Below, one piece after another: positions 1-9,260 of a DNA stretch of 64,000 nt. Position 1 is the first letter of the stretch. Each line of letters opens with the position of its first letter. This DNA comes from Nocardia sp. NBC_01730. GTDB taxonomy: Bacteria > Actinomycetota > Actinomycetes > Mycobacteriales > Mycobacteriaceae. The stretch is taken from assembly GCF_035920445.1 (NCBI RefSeq), contig NZ_CP109162.1:5332001-5396000 (forward strand), written 5' to 3'. The translations under genes were made by a program, and so were the position numbers. Below the pieces are notes generated by a model. That model saw only the letters and a program-made list of their open reading frames with translations. It was not told where the DNA came from and ran no database searches.

Positions 1-537
1 CACCGCGTGCGGGTCGTGCGCGTCCACCAGCGCGCGCACCTCCTCGAACGCGGGCCCGCGCTCAGCCGGGTCCCTGGGGAACGGCACATGATGGAATTTC
101 ACGCCGTGCGCCTCGGCCATTGCCGCCAGATCCGGATGGTTGCCGATCACCGCCTCGATGGCGGCGGGCAGCTCGCCGCTCGCGGCGCGTCCGAGCAGGT
201 CGTGCAGGCAGTGTCCATCCTTGCTGACCAGCAGGACGGCGCGACGCCGCTCGCCGGAGTCGAGCAGCTGCCATTCGGTCTCCGGACCGAGACCGGCAGC
301 CACCCCGGCGAACCGGTCGCGCAGTTCCGCGAGACCGAACGACACCGTCGCGGCCCTGATCGCCTGCCGGGTGAAGAACCAGCCTGTGTCGGGGTCGGAG
401 TGGTAGCCCGCCTCCACGATCGACCCGCCGAACTCGGCGATGAACGAGGTGATCCCCGCGATGATCCCGGGACGGTCCGGGCAGCCCAGGGTCAGCACGT
501 AGCGGCGGTCGTCCTGGACGGGTGGAGCTGAACTCAT
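1..537 (-). CDS. purU: Formyltetrahydrofolate deformylase, N-terminal part (runs off window)
   Basis: Hydrolyses 10-formyl-THF to formate and THF, balancing one-carbon pools and feeding formate to purine synthesis. The reading frame opens at ATG 537 and stays open to base 1. The first ~85 residues form an ACT-type domain (YVLTLGCPDRPGIIAGITS, then SIVEAGYHSD), and the start of the formyltransferase-like catalytic domain follows (AVLLVSKDGHCLHDLL, about residues 95-110). An AGAGAGG ribosome site lies about 8 bases upstream of the ATG. The C-terminal catalytic Asn-His-Asp region is outside the window. Identification rests on family knowledge of the ACT-plus-transformylase layout. Confidence 0.93.
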   Translation of the reverse strand, partial: MSSAPPVQDDRRYVLTLGCPDRPGIIAGITSFIAEFGGSIVEAGYHSDPDTGWFFTRQAIRAATVSFGLAELRDRFAGVAAGLGPETEWQLLDSGERRRAVLLVSKDGHCLHDLLGRAASGELPAAIEAVIGNHPDLAAMAEAHGVKFHHVPFPRDPAERGPAFEEVRALVDAHDPHAV

Positions 538-1011
538 GGGTTCATCCTCTCTGTCTTTGGCCGCGCGGGCGCGGCGGGTTCGTGGCCCCCTTATGGCGCG
601 AACGGGAAATGCTCGGTCTCGCTGCGCTCGGAAGCCGGGGCCGTTACGGTCACATCAGCAGGCGAGAGGACAGGTGTCAATCGGCCCCGCCTGCGGCACC
701 GCATACCCACCCCCTCATCGCACGAACCCAAAGCGACCGCCACACACCACTACATCGCGGACACATCGGCCACTCGAACACGAGCCCGGCCACGAACGGA
801 CAATGCCCGGTCTCGCTGCGCTCGGAAGCCGGAGTGGGGTCGATGTGGAACAGGCGTTTCGTAAGAATCGAGTCTGCGGGGTCGAGTCGGCTGTTCAACA
901 CCCCGCGCGAGCGGCGGCAACGGCCTTGATGGCTGTCCTCCGCTGGCTACCTCCGCCGGACTCGGGGCACGAACGGTGCACGCCGTCCAGATGTCCGGCG
1001 GATGCCGAAGG
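538..1011. repeat. Intergenic region with a 24-bp direct repeat and a dispersed GC-rich element
   Basis: No convincing gene lies between purU and the GNAT gene. A 24-bp direct repeat starting GGTCTCGCTGCGCTCGG occurs at 615-638 and again at 809-832. Bases about 555-595 resemble GC-rich elements at 5480-5520, 19250-19290 and 19335-19380: a short GC-rich dyad followed by GTTCGTGGCCCCC or a close variant. The open frames here lack plausible codon bias and ribosome sites. Confidence 0.6.
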
Positions 1012-1575
1012 TCAGAGCTCGTAAAACGGTTCGGTATAACGGAATTCGCCGACGATCTGCGCGTCGTAGGCGGACAGCGCTCGTACCTGGAAGTGGGTGA
1101 TCCAAGCGGGCTCGTCAGGGGCGATACCGACCCGGGCCGCGGGGACGAAGCCGAAGCGCGGGTAGAACTCCGGGCTGCCGAGCACGCCGATCAGCGGCTC
1201 GTCGAGTGCGTCGGCGGCGCCGAGGGCCGCATGCATGAGCGCCGAACCGACCCCGCTGCGCTGATGATCGGCGAGCACCCCGAGCGGGCCGAGCGCCAAC
1301 ACCGGAAACGGGCCGACCGCTGCCCTGGTCAGGCACAGGTGACCGATCACGCCGTCATGCTCGATCGCCACCATCGAGAGAGTGGGGATCCAGCCCTCGT
1401 CGCTGCGCAGACGGGCGATCAGGTCCACCTCGGGCGGGTCCGCGCCGCGGTTGTCGCCGAGCGCGGGCGGCGACTCGCCGACATCGACGCGGTGGGCGTA
1501 TCGCGGTGCGAACGCGCTGCGGTGCACTGCCGCGATCGCAGTAGCGTCGTCGGCGCGTTCGCGACGGATCAGCAC
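1012..1575 (-). CDS. GNAT-family N-acetyltransferase
   Basis: Predicted acyl-CoA-dependent acetyltransferase of about 187 residues. The central segment [21 protein letters not shown] is the GNAT acetyl-CoA pyrophosphate loop (Q-x-x-G-x-G/A type), followed by the strand and helix [16 protein letters not shown] seen in YhbS-like members. GTG 1575 is chosen as start because GGGAGGAG lies about 7 bases upstream; a longer frame to 1641 has no ribosome site. The substrate cannot be read from sequence. It stands alone between purU and the divergently placed deoC. Confidence 0.85.
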   Translation of the reverse strand: MLIRRERADDATAIAAVHRSAFAPRYAHRVDVGESPPALGDNRGADPPEVDLIARLRSDEGWIPTLSMVAIEHDGVIGHLCLTRAAVGPFPVLALGPLGVLADHQRSGVGSALMHAALGAADALDEPLIGVLGSPEFYPRFGFVPAARVGIAPDEPAWITHFQVRALSAYDAQIVGEFRYTEPFYEL

Positions 1576-1730
1576 GGTCGTCTCCTCCCGAACGAAGTTG
1601 GGCTCATCCGCACACGTTAGTCGCCTCGACCGGGGCGTCACTATCGTCGAATCGCCAACCAGTTACGAGTGTGCGGGAAGCGGCGGAGGCGCGCAATGGA
1701 ATTCGCCTCGGTATGCCAGACTCTCATCCC

Positions 1731-2399
1731 ATGGCAAGTTCCGCGTCGCTGACCAGGGCCGAAGTCGCCGGCCTGATCGACCACACGCTGCTGGCTCCGG
1801 AGGCGTCGATCGCCGATGTCGCCGCGTTGGTCGAGGACGCGCGTGTGCTCGGCGTGTTCGCGATCTGCGTGTCGCCGTCCATGCTTCCGGTGCGCGCGCC
1901 GGGTCTGGCGGTCGCGGCGGTCGCCGGATTCCCATCGGGTAAGCATCATTCGCTGGTGAAGGGCGCCGAGGCGCGGCTCGCGGTGGACCAGGGCGCGGAC
2001 GAGGTCGACATGGTGATCGACATCGGCGCGGCGCGCGCCGGTGACTACACGGCGGTGCTCGCCGATATCGTCACGGTGCGCGAGGCGGTGGGCGATCGGG
2101 CGCTGCTCAAGGTGATCATCGAATCCGCGGCACTGCAGGACCAGGTGATCGTCGAGGTGTGCCGGGTCGCCGAGCGCGCAGGAGCTGATTTCGTGAAGAC
2201 CTCCACGGGATTTCACCCCGCGGGCGGCGCCAGCGCACACGCGGTGCGGTTGATGGCGGAGACAGTCGGCGGGCGGCTCGGCGTCAAGGCCAGCGGCGGC
2301 ATCCGCACCGCCGAGACGGCGGCCGAAATGATCGCCGCAGGCGCGACCCGGCTTGGATTGTCGAAGTCTCGCGAGATCCTCGACGGCTTTCCAGCCTGA
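1731..2399 (+). CDS. deoC: Deoxyribose-phosphate aldolase
   Basis: Cleaves 2-deoxyribose-5-phosphate to glyceraldehyde-3-phosphate and acetaldehyde in deoxynucleoside salvage. The 222-residue class I aldolase has the expected core: DHTLL near residue 18, the Schiff-base lysine in VKTSTGF (K156), and the second active-site lysine in [10 protein letters not shown] (K186). Length matches the family. ATG 1731 gives the usual N-terminus ([16 protein letters not shown]); ATG 1713 is in frame but neither has a strong ribosome site. No nucleoside phosphorylase or deoxyribonucleoside kinase gene is adjacent. Confidence 0.95.
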   Translation: MASSASLTRAEVAGLIDHTLLAPEASIADVAALVEDARVLGVFAICVSPSMLPVRAPGLAVAAVAGFPSGKHHSLVKGAEARLAVDQGADEVDMVIDIGAARAGDYTAVLADIVTVREAVGDRALLKVIIESAALQDQVIVEVCRVAERAGADFVKTSTGFHPAGGASAHAVRLMAETVGGRLGVKASGGIRTAETAAEMIAAGATRLGLSKSREILDGFPA

Positions 2400-2475
2400 A
2401 TTCACGCATCGAGTGGCACGCCACGGCGGGGCTGCACGCAGGTCGCCGCAACCATGCACCACTCGTGGGCCATGG

Positions 2476-2667
2476 TCAGGGAGTGGAGGGCATGGCACCG
2501 AGGGCGACCATGCGGTGGAGAATGGCCGGCGACAACGCGAGTTCGAATTCGTTTCCGCCGCTTTCGAAGACGAAAGCCAGGTAGTTGTCCCGAGGTAATG
2601 GCGCCAGTCGGACCGTGCAGTGCTCCCCTACGATTACCCAGCCACCGATGGTCAACTGATCGGACAT
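2476..2667 (-). CDS. Small hypothetical protein downstream of the GntR regulator
   Basis: A 63-residue acidic protein starting MSDQLTIGGWVIVGEHCT. ATG 2667 is preceded by GGGTGGGAGAGCG, a good ribosome site, whereas the longer frame to 2733 has none. It lies about 80 bases downstream of the GntR gene on the same strand and may be cotranscribed. No family motif is recognised. Confidence 0.6.
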   Translation of the reverse strand: MSDQLTIGGWVIVGEHCTVRLAPLPRDNYLAFVFESGGNEFELALSPAILHRMVALGAMPSTP

Positions 2668-2747
2668 CGCGCTCTCCCACCCTTCGATACTTCCGACAAG
2701 TGGACTATGCCACTTGTGATTCGAGGGTGTCAACGGCGGAAATTAGC

Positions 2748-3476
2748 CTATGACCTGGTGGAATACTCCCGCTGGAGTGCCCAGCGTCCGGGCGGGTGGA
2801 CCACTTCGTCGAACTCGATCACCACACCATCGACGTCGTGCGCGGTGCGGTGCCGGACCAGCACCGCTGCGGGCCGCGACAGCCCGAGATGACGCCGCTC
2901 TTCCGCCGTGGCCAGTCGCGCACCCACACGGTCACACACGAACGCGACGCTCCGACCGACCGCGGATTCCAGATACCGCAGCGTTCCGCCGGGTAGCCGC
3001 TTCGCGTCGAGCAGCAGAGCGGCGGACTCGGCGAACCCGCCGGGGAACCACGAGACCACCAGCTCCATCGCACCGAAATCGTCGGCGCTCAGCCGCTTTC
3101 GCGTAACCACCGCACTACCCCGCGGCAGGCCGAGCACATCGTTGACCTCGCTCGGCCCTGCGACGACCGCCGCTTCCAGCACGGTCACCGACTGGTCCTC
3201 GGCAAAGGACGGTCCGTACCGCGGCGCCCGCTCCCGCACCAGCGCGGGCCGATCGACCACGTAGGTCCCCGACCCACGGTGTGATTCCACGATCCCCTGC
3301 TGCCGCAAGGCATTCAGCGCCTTGGCCGCAGTGGGCCGGGCGACCTTCCAGCGCGCGGCGAGCTCGCGCTCGGAGGGGACTTCGGCGCCGGGAGCCAGCT
3401 CGCCGCGCTCGATCTGCTCACGGAGATACCCCGAGATCCGGAGATATTTCGGGAGCCCTTCATCGATTTCGGACAC
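2748..3476 (-). CDS. GntR/HutC-family transcriptional regulator
   Basis: A 242-residue regulator with an N-terminal winged helix (LPKYLRISGYLREQIERGEL, then VPSERELAARWKVARPTAAKAL), followed by the UTRA ligand-binding domain typical of the HutC subgroup (FGAMELVVSWFPGGF; ERRHLGLSRPAAVLVRHRTAHD; VVIEFDEVV). GTG 3476 is chosen because GGCGGAAGGCGACC precedes it. The effector is unknown. Neighbours are a small protein downstream and a divergent EspG module upstream, so the target is not obvious. Confidence 0.88.
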   Translation of the reverse strand: MSEIDEGLPKYLRISGYLREQIERGELAPGAEVPSERELAARWKVARPTAAKALNALRQQGIVESHRGSGTYVVDRPALVRERAPRYGPSFAEDQSVTVLEAAVVAGPSEVNDVLGLPRGSAVVTRKRLSADDFGAMELVVSWFPGGFAESAALLLDAKRLPGGTLRYLESAVGRSVAFVCDRVGARLATAEERRHLGLSRPAAVLVRHRTAHDVDGVVIEFDEVVHPPGRWALQREYSTRS

Positions 3477-3659
3477 CGGTCGCCTTCCGCCGCGGACACC
3501 GCCCCTCGGACCACTGGCCAGTGTAACAACGGCACGCCCGCGCACCGAGAGCTCGCACCAGCCCGCCCCGAGCCGGTCCCGCGGGGCACTACCGACCGAT
3601 AGAGTTGCCGGACCAGTACAGCGCGGTACGGACAGGACCGAACGGAAGGGGGCTTCCAG

Positions 3660-4052
3660 ATGGCGGTACCCGATACCGGGCAGGGGACGGCTCGAAAGCT
3701 GTACGCGGCGGCCATCGGCGAAGGCGGCGACGAGCCCTTCGCACTGGACACCGCGGTCGCCGAGAACCTCGCCACGGCATGCGACAAACTAGTCGACGAC
3801 CTGCACCGGGCCATGTCCGACCGGTATCTCGTCACCGATGTAACCGGCTTCCCGAATCTGCCGACAGGACATGGCCTCACACGCGGATTCGCAGACAAAG
3901 GCAGGCAGTACCTGGACACGCTCGCGGCGTTCCAGGAGACGGCGCTGCTGTTCAAAGCCGCGTACCTGGCGGCCGCCAACCGTCTCGCCGAAGCCGAGGC
4001 CGCGAACCAGGCGGCCCTGCGATTGATCACCGAGTACCTGGAGCCCAGGTGA
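3660..4052 (+). CDS. Helical PE/WXG100-like protein, first gene of an EspG module
   Basis: A 130-residue, mostly helical protein with no signal peptide. A strong AAGGGGG ribosome site precedes ATG 3660. Two Ala-rich helical stretches (LATACDKLVDDLHRAMSDRY and AAFQETALLFKAAYLAAANR) are in the size range of type VII secretion substrates, but no WxG triplet was found. The assignment rests on context: it sits 39 bases ahead of a PPE-like gene and an EspG gene. Homology to the small partner of a PE/PPE-type pair is inferred. Confidence 0.6.
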   Translation: MAVPDTGQGTARKLYAAAIGEGGDEPFALDTAVAENLATACDKLVDDLHRAMSDRYLVTDVTGFPNLPTGHGLTRGFADKGRQYLDTLAAFQETALLFKAAYLAAANRLAEAEAANQAALRLITEYLEPR

Positions 4053-4091
4053 GTACGCACTTCCGCGCCGGGATCGACTGAGGGGAACGAA

Positions 4092-4745
4092 TTGGCCGAC
4101 TCCGTGGCTCGCGCCGCCGCCGACGGCATCCGGCAGGAACTGGCCGGATTCACCGAAGGAGCAACCGATCCCCCGTACGCACCGGATCGGGAACTGTTCG
4201 GCGCCTACACCCACCAGCAGATCTGGGAGCTGGTGCACGAGGCGCTCGACCCGGCCGCGCTCAACCGGACTGCCGACGCATGGCAGGCGAACGCCCGCGC
4301 GGTCGCCGAAGCGTTCCAGGCGTTCTCCGACGCAACCAACCGAGAATTCGCGCACTGGTCGGGCCGCGCGGCCGACGCCGCGGTGCGCGCGACAAGGGAA
4401 TTCGTCCGTGCGGGCACCGAGGCGCACGATGTATGTCGCGCAATAGCGCGCCTTATGGAGTTGAATGGCGATGCCGCGCAAACGGTCCGGGGTGCGATCC
4501 CGCCGCAGCAGCGGTATCGGCCGCTGGAGGATCCAGCCGCCGAGGCGGTGTACGGCGGAAAACGTAGGATGGATCACGACAGTGCGGCGGCCGACATCGA
4601 GGCGGATGTCCGGGACACGATGACCTACGTCTACGCCCCGACCATGCCCGCCTCCGGCGACCGCGTTCCGCAATTCCCCCGGCCGCAAGGGCCTGCAGGC
4701 ACCTCGCCCGATCCCGGCTCTGTCCGCGGAGGCGGCGCACGGTGA
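4092..4745 (+). CDS. PPE/WXG100-like type VII secretion substrate candidate
   Basis: A 217-residue protein starting at TTG 4092 behind AGGGGAACGA. Residues about 30-140 form long helices with a Trp in the DALDPAALNRTADAWQANA segment and another in the EFAHWSGRAADAAV segment; S-G-x-A-A-D-A is a common turn in WXG100/PPE-like proteins of this order. The C-terminal 60 residues are Pro/Gly-rich and probably disordered. Its stop overlaps the EspG start (GTGA), which supports a substrate-chaperone pairing. No ESX machinery gene is in the window. Confidence 0.65.
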   Translation: MADSVARAAADGIRQELAGFTEGATDPPYAPDRELFGAYTHQQIWELVHEALDPAALNRTADAWQANARAVAEAFQAFSDATNREFAHWSGRAADAAVRATREFVRAGTEAHDVCRAIARLMELNGDAAQTVRGAIPPQQRYRPLEDPAAEAVYGGKRRMDHDSAAADIEADVRDTMTYVYAPTMPASGDRVPQFPRPQGPAGTSPDPGSVRGGGAR

Positions 4746-5467
4746 AATGGGTGCTCACCCCGGACGAGTTCACGCATGTCTGGGCAAACGAAACAAGCCT
4801 GGACCGGAGGCCCTATCCGATCAACATGGTCCCGTCGGCCATCGTGCGCACCGCATCGGAATATCGCGCACTACGCCTGCCGCAGCGGTTCGCCCGCCAA
4901 GCCGACCCCGACCTGGCCGCCGCGCTGATGGTCTGCGCCCGCACCGACGCGACCACCATCACCATCTCTGGCGAGCGCTCCACCCTCCCGCGCAATGGAG
5001 ACGACGCCGACCCCGAACGGATCCTCGCCTTCGCCGCGGTGGTGCACAACCACGCCGGCATCCTGGTCGCCACCCCGGACAAGGTGACCGTGCTGATGTG
5101 CCATGCGCGCGCCCTCGGCGAACGCCTGGTGCAGATCATCGGGTCAGCCCAGCCGGGCAGGCTCGAACCGATGCGCGAGCCACAGGACGCGGTGCTCGGC
5201 CCGGACCACAGGGAATCATTCGCCACCAACGGTCACTGCGGCGCAGTCCGATTCCGCCAGACCCTACGTAAACCAGTCGACGGCCGCGGCTTCATCACCG
5301 TCACCGTGGAACCGGACAACCCCATGTCGCCACCGACCCGCCACCGCACCTGGCTGGATATCACCGGGGATGGGCGCTACATGCTGACCACGGCACACGA
5401 CCTCATCCTCGCCCCGGTCTCCGATGCGGATTTCGCCACTCAGTTGCAACGCTTGGCTTGTATCTGA
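4742..5467 (+). CDS. EspG-family type VII secretion chaperone
   Basis: EspG proteins are cytosolic chaperones that bind the tip of PE-PPE dimers and deliver them to an ESX secretion channel. This 241-residue protein opens with WVLTPDEFTHVWANETS, the usual EspG N-terminus, then carries a beta-rich middle (ITISGERS; GILVATPDKVTVLMCHARAL) and ends in HDLILAPVSDADFATQL. It starts at GTG 4742, overlapping the stop of the PPE-like gene by four bases. The module is an orphan here, since no eccC, mycP or other ESX gene lies nearby. Confidence 0.82.
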   Translation: MKWVLTPDEFTHVWANETSLDRRPYPINMVPSAIVRTASEYRALRLPQRFARQADPDLAAALMVCARTDATTITISGERSTLPRNGDDADPERILAFAAVVHNHAGILVATPDKVTVLMCHARALGERLVQIIGSAQPGRLEPMREPQDAVLGPDHRESFATNGHCGAVRFRQTLRKPVDGRGFITVTVEPDNPMSPPTRHRTWLDITGDGRYMLTTAHDLILAPVSDADFATQLQRLACI

Positions 5468-5474
5468 TTGCTCT

Positions 5475-5522
5475 GCTTGTTTTGCAGCGCCTGCGGCGCT
5501 GCGTGTTCGCGGCCCCCTTGTG
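5475..5522. repeat. Dispersed GC-rich intergenic element
   Basis: A dyad (CAGCGCCTGCGGCGCTG) followed by CGTGTTCGCGGCCCCCTTG. Closely similar sequence occurs at 19254-19290, with weaker copies at 19335-19380 and 555-600 and a related motif near 20715. All are intergenic. Confidence 0.6.
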
Positions 5523-5626
5523 GCTCGTGGCTCCGAACGACGCTCGTACCCGCTGGGGCGGAAGCGCCGTGAGCGGGGCGGTTGTTCTGGCGCACCGCGG
5601 TCGGAATCGGTGGTTAGGTATATCGC

Positions 5627-6472
5627 ATGGCGAAGCGTTGGGCTGTTGCGGCTACCGATGCACTGAAAGCCGACGGGTTGCGGATCGGCGAGCTGGACAC
5701 GTCAGGGCGGCCGGGGTTCACGGGTGACAAGAAGGCGGGCACCGAGCTGCTCGCGGAGCGCGCCCTGGTGCTGTCGGATCTGCAGGAGAAGCTCTACGCC
5801 AACGGCCGCTCCGGAGATAAACGCGGCGTGCTGCTGGTGTTGCAGGGCATGGACACCGCAGGCAAGGGCGGCATCGTCCGGCACGTCATCGGCTCGGTCG
5901 ACCCGCAGGGCGTCGACCACGCCGCGTTCGGTGTGCCGACGCCGGAGGAGAAGCGCCACCACTTTCTGTGGCGCATCCGCAAGGCGCTCCCGCGTGCCGG
6001 CCAGCTCGGGGTGTTCGACCGCTCGCACTACGAGGACGTGCTGGTGGTGCGGGTACACAACCTGGTGCCGCCCACGGTGTGGGAGCCGCGCTACGACGAG
6101 ATCAACGCCTTCGAGCGCGAACTGGTGGGCGAGGGCATCACGCTGGTGAAGGTCGCGTTGTTCATCTCGCTCGACGAACAGAAGAAGCGGCTTTCCGAGC
6201 GCCTGAATCGCCCGGACAAGTACTGGAAGTTCAGCGCGGCCGATATCGACGAGCGCGCGTTCTGGCCCGACTACCAGGAGGCCTACCAGGCGATAGTGGA
6301 CCGCACGTCCACCGAGCTCGCGCCTTGGTACGTCCTGCCCGCCGACCACAAGTGGTACTCCCGGCTCGCGGTCACCGAACTGCTCATCGACGCATTCGAG
6401 CGGCTGCAACTCGATTGGCCCCCAGCGAAATTCGACGTCGAGGAGCAGAAGCGGCGCCTCGCGCAGGCCTGA
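5627..6472 (+). CDS. ppk2: PPK2-family polyphosphate:nucleotide phosphotransferase
   Basis: Transfers phosphate between inorganic polyphosphate and nucleotides. The 281-residue single-domain protein has the PPK2 Walker A (GMDTAGKGG, residues 74-82), the Walker B-like DRSHYEDV (131-138), the lid-region arginines in LNRPDKYWKFS, and WPDYQEAY plus APWYVLPADHKWYSRL near the C-terminus. These match the short one-domain PPK2 class. Nucleotide preference (ADP, GDP or AMP) cannot be decided by eye. It is monocistronic. Confidence 0.93.
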   Translation: MAKRWAVAATDALKADGLRIGELDTSGRPGFTGDKKAGTELLAERALVLSDLQEKLYANGRSGDKRGVLLVLQGMDTAGKGGIVRHVIGSVDPQGVDHAAFGVPTPEEKRHHFLWRIRKALPRAGQLGVFDRSHYEDVLVVRVHNLVPPTVWEPRYDEINAFERELVGEGITLVKVALFISLDEQKKRLSERLNRPDKYWKFSAADIDERAFWPDYQEAYQAIVDRTSTELAPWYVLPADHKWYSRLAVTELLIDAFERLQLDWPPAKFDVEEQKRRLAQA

Positions 6473-6500
6473 GTCGCGACGCGCCGCCTCTCGTCAAGGA

Positions 6501-6830
6501 GACCAAGGGCCGGACTTCCTCTGTGACAAAGCGGATGTAGGCGGCGGGATCGGGGTCGTCGGCGGTGGTTTGGAGGACAACGGTGTCGGCGCCCGCCTCC
6601 GCCAGCCGACGGACGGCCGTGGCGACTGCGCGTGCATCACCCGCGACACCGGCGTCGGGGGCGTGGTCGGGGGTGCGTTCGGCGGTAAGGCGGGCCGCGG
6701 CGTCCGGGCCGGTGACGGCGAGCAGATTCGCCACCACGTAGTGGCGGTCGGTGCGGCCCGCCGCGGCGCGACCCTCGTCGATCAGCGTGCGCGCGGCGCG
6801 GACCATTCCTACCCGGCACGGACGGCCACC
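6501..6830 (-). pseudogene. C-terminal remnant of a luciferase-like (F420/flavin) monooxygenase
   Basis: The reading frame encodes about 105 residues that look like the C-terminal end of an LLM-class oxidoreductase (VGMVRAARTLIDEGRAAAGR near the start; AEAGADTVVLQTTADDPDP and YIRFVTEEVRPLV at the end). The N-terminal two thirds of the barrel are missing: upstream of about 6830 the frame turns into unrelated Arg-rich sequence, and downstream it runs past the normal family end. The whole 6473-7023 interval holds no other gene. Confidence 0.7.
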
Positions 6831-7023
6831 GCACGCATTGTTCGACGCGCCCGTGCGCCGCGGACTTCCGGCCCAGCGTGCTCGTTCGCGGGCCGCTACG
6901 TCGCACACAGACCTCCTCCCGCTCCTGCCCGCCTTGGCACCGACTGCTCAGGCAGCCACACCGGCCAGCCGAAGCGTGCGGGTCGCGGGAAGCTCCGCGT
7001 GGTCGCCCCGCGATCGGCTCGGC

Positions 7024-8361
7024 TCAGGGCAACTGCTGGATGAAGCGTGAGCCGGGCCGGTGCGGCAGCCAGTTCGCGGCGCCGACCCGTCCGGTGTGCA
7101 CGAATTCGCCCCAGTATCGGCGGATTCGAACGCCGAGCGCCTCGACCTCCGCGGGGGCGAGTGGTTTCAGCATCTCCGCGTCGCGCCAGGCGATGCCGTC
7201 CCCGAACAGCAGCGGCAGTTCGATGCAGTGGCAGGCGCCGTACGGGTTCGCCGGATGCAGCTGCCCGACGCGGTAGCAGAAGACGTCGGCACCGGCGTCG
7301 GCCAGCTGATCGGCGAACCGGAACATGCCGTCCTCGAACACCTTTCGACCGATGACCCGCTGTGCGGCGGAGCTGAGCCTTGCCCCGATCATCGGCACCT
7401 GCCGCACCGGGGCGAACACCGGGTGCGGTCCCCCGTAGAACGCCCGCGCCTCCTCCGCCGTGCACCCGATCACCACATGGAGACCGGCGGCGGCGCTGCG
7501 CACATTCTTCCGCCACGGGTGCTCGTCGGGCAACGGACCCGCGTCGGCGACCGGCAGGAAGGGCGGCGCCGATTTCAGCGCGCCCGGCCCCGCCATCCGA
7601 CGGACGGTACGACCCTGCGCGGCAAGCAGATCGGGCACCGATGCCGCGAGCGGGTCGGCGTCGAGTTCGGCCAGGAACACCGCACCCACCCGCTCGGCCC
7701 GCCGATGGCTCTGGAACCCGACGCCGAACGGTGCGCTCTGCACGATCGCGCGCGCGAACAGCGGCCTGGCCTGCTCGATACCGAGCAGCGCCACCACCGA
7801 CTGCGCGCCCGCTGATTGCCCCGACAACGTGATCCGCTCGGTGTCCCCGCCGAACGCGCGAATGTTCTCCCGCACCCAGCGCAATGCCGCGATTTGATCC
7901 AGTAGACCGAGGTTTCCCGCCGAAACACCCGGCGCCCGAAGGTACCCGAGCGCACCCAGGCGGTAGCTCACCGAGACCACCACGATGCCGGTCTCGCGCA
8001 CGAGCCGGTCGGCGTCGTACAGATTCCACTGCCCACTACCGGCGAGATAGGCGCCGCCGTGCAGCCACACCAGCACCGGGCAGCTGCCGGGCTCGGCGCG
8101 CGCCGGGGTGGTCACAGTCAGCGCCAAACAGTCTTCCGACTGGTCCAGCGGTTCCGCCCGCCCCATCACCCCCTCGAGCCGACCGGGCAATTGCGGCGCG
8201 ATGGCATGCCGCCGGATCGCCTCGAATACCCCGTCGTGCGGTGCGAGCGGCTCCGGCACACCGAATCGCTCGGCCCGCGCGTAGGCCATGCTGCGGAACA
8301 CCGCGACGTCGCCTACCACTTCGCCCAGCCAGTGCCCGGAGGGCGCGACCACATCATGCAT
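7024..8361 (-). CDS. Type B carboxylesterase
   Basis: Alpha/beta-hydrolase ester hydrolase of 445 residues. It shows the oxyanion-hole motif WLHGGAY, the nucleophile elbow LSGQSAGA, the SEDCL motif of the carboxylesterase/cholinesterase family, and a C-terminal active-site histidine in GACHCIELPLLFG. There is no signal peptide, so it is probably cytosolic. It is transcribed divergently from a TetR gene 91 bases away, and a palindrome lies between them, suggesting control by that repressor. Confidence 0.9.
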   Translation of the reverse strand: MHDVVAPSGHWLGEVVGDVAVFRSMAYARAERFGVPEPLAPHDGVFEAIRRHAIAPQLPGRLEGVMGRAEPLDQSEDCLALTVTTPARAEPGSCPVLVWLHGGAYLAGSGQWNLYDADRLVRETGIVVVSVSYRLGALGYLRAPGVSAGNLGLLDQIAALRWVRENIRAFGGDTERITLSGQSAGAQSVVALLGIEQARPLFARAIVQSAPFGVGFQSHRRAERVGAVFLAELDADPLAASVPDLLAAQGRTVRRMAGPGALKSAPPFLPVADAGPLPDEHPWRKNVRSAAAGLHVVIGCTAEEARAFYGGPHPVFAPVRQVPMIGARLSSAAQRVIGRKVFEDGMFRFADQLADAGADVFCYRVGQLHPANPYGACHCIELPLLFGDGIAWRDAEMLKPLAPAEVEALGVRIRRYWGEFVHTGRVGAANWLPHRPGSRFIQQLP

Positions 8362-8373
8362 GCCACTCTCGCC

Positions 8374-8401
8374 TTCTATCGCAAGTTGACCTGCGATAGA
8401 A
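8374..8401. promoter_or_regulatory. Perfect 10-bp inverted repeat, probable TetR operator
   Basis: TTCTATCGCA and its exact complement TGCGATAGAA are separated by eight bases in the gap between the esterase and TetR genes. A partial half-site (CTTGCGATAA) recurs at about 8434-8443. The position suits autorepression plus control of the esterase. Confidence 0.65.
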
Positions 8402-8452
8402 CGCTACGAGTCAGGCCCGCACAACGCAAGAGGGCTTGCGATAATTGCACGC

Positions 8453-9028
8453 ATGATCGAATCCTCGCCGCAGATCCGCGGGGCGCGGCTGCGGAAAGCC
8501 GTGCTCGACGCGACGCTCACGCACATCGAGTCCGTCGGCATCGGCAACGTGCGGGTCGCCGACGTCGCCGCGGCCGCCGGTGTCCACGAGACCTCGATCT
8601 ACCGACGCTGGAAGACCCTGCCCCGACTGCTGCTCGACGCGCTGCTGTCCCGGGTGGGCGAAGAGATCCCCCTGCCCGACACCGGTGCGGTGCGCGGCGA
8701 CCTGGAGACCTTCATGACCGACCTGATCCGCTTCGCCCAGACGCCATCGGGCTTTGCCCTGATCCGCGGCACGGTGGTCGCCGACACCGACCCGGACGCC
8801 GAAACGGCGCGGCGCGAATTCTGGGCGCGGCGGCTGGCGGCGTCCGAGGAGATCGTCCGGCGCGGCATCGCCCGCGGCGAGCTGGCTCCGACCGTTGACC
8901 CGCGACTGACCATGCTCGCGCTCGGTGGGCTGGTGCATCTGCACGTCACACAGTTGGGCGGTCCACTGCCCACCGATCTCGCGCACACTGCCGTCGATCT
9001 CGTCCTCGCCGGGATCACCCCGCGCTGA
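8453..9028 (+). CDS. TetR-family regulator
   Basis: A 191-residue repressor. The N-terminal helix-turn-helix reads NVRVADVAAAAGVHETSIYRRW (about residues 29-50), followed by a helical ligand-binding domain with a TetR_C-like pattern (AEGE-type linker absent; RGTVVADTDPDAE). It faces the carboxylesterase across a 10-bp palindrome, so the esterase and the regulator itself are the likely targets. The ligand is unknown. Confidence 0.9.
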   Translation: MIESSPQIRGARLRKAVLDATLTHIESVGIGNVRVADVAAAAGVHETSIYRRWKTLPRLLLDALLSRVGEEIPLPDTGAVRGDLETFMTDLIRFAQTPSGFALIRGTVVADTDPDAETARREFWARRLAASEEIVRRGIARGELAPTVDPRLTMLALGGLVHLHVTQLGGPLPTDLAHTAVDLVLAGITPR

Positions 9029-9260
9029 CCGGCAGCACTGATGGCCGGCATCGCGCCGGTAACCGAAAACGCGGCGGGTCGACCGACATCTTCCGCACCG
9101 ACCGACACCGACGCGCGTATCCGCGCCAGGCATTTCGGAATCTCTCAGGTTCACCCGCGATGATGTGGACCGTGGCCCGATCACTCGGGGACGTGTTCGG
9201 AGGATCTACCATCGTGGCGGCAGGAACCGGCAGGCGAGCGAAAGGCGTGGTGAGCGCACG

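Noticed and set aside
2402..2753. Other open frames around the small gene downstream of GntR
   Set aside because: They lack ribosome sites and overlap the 63-codon gene, which has a good one.
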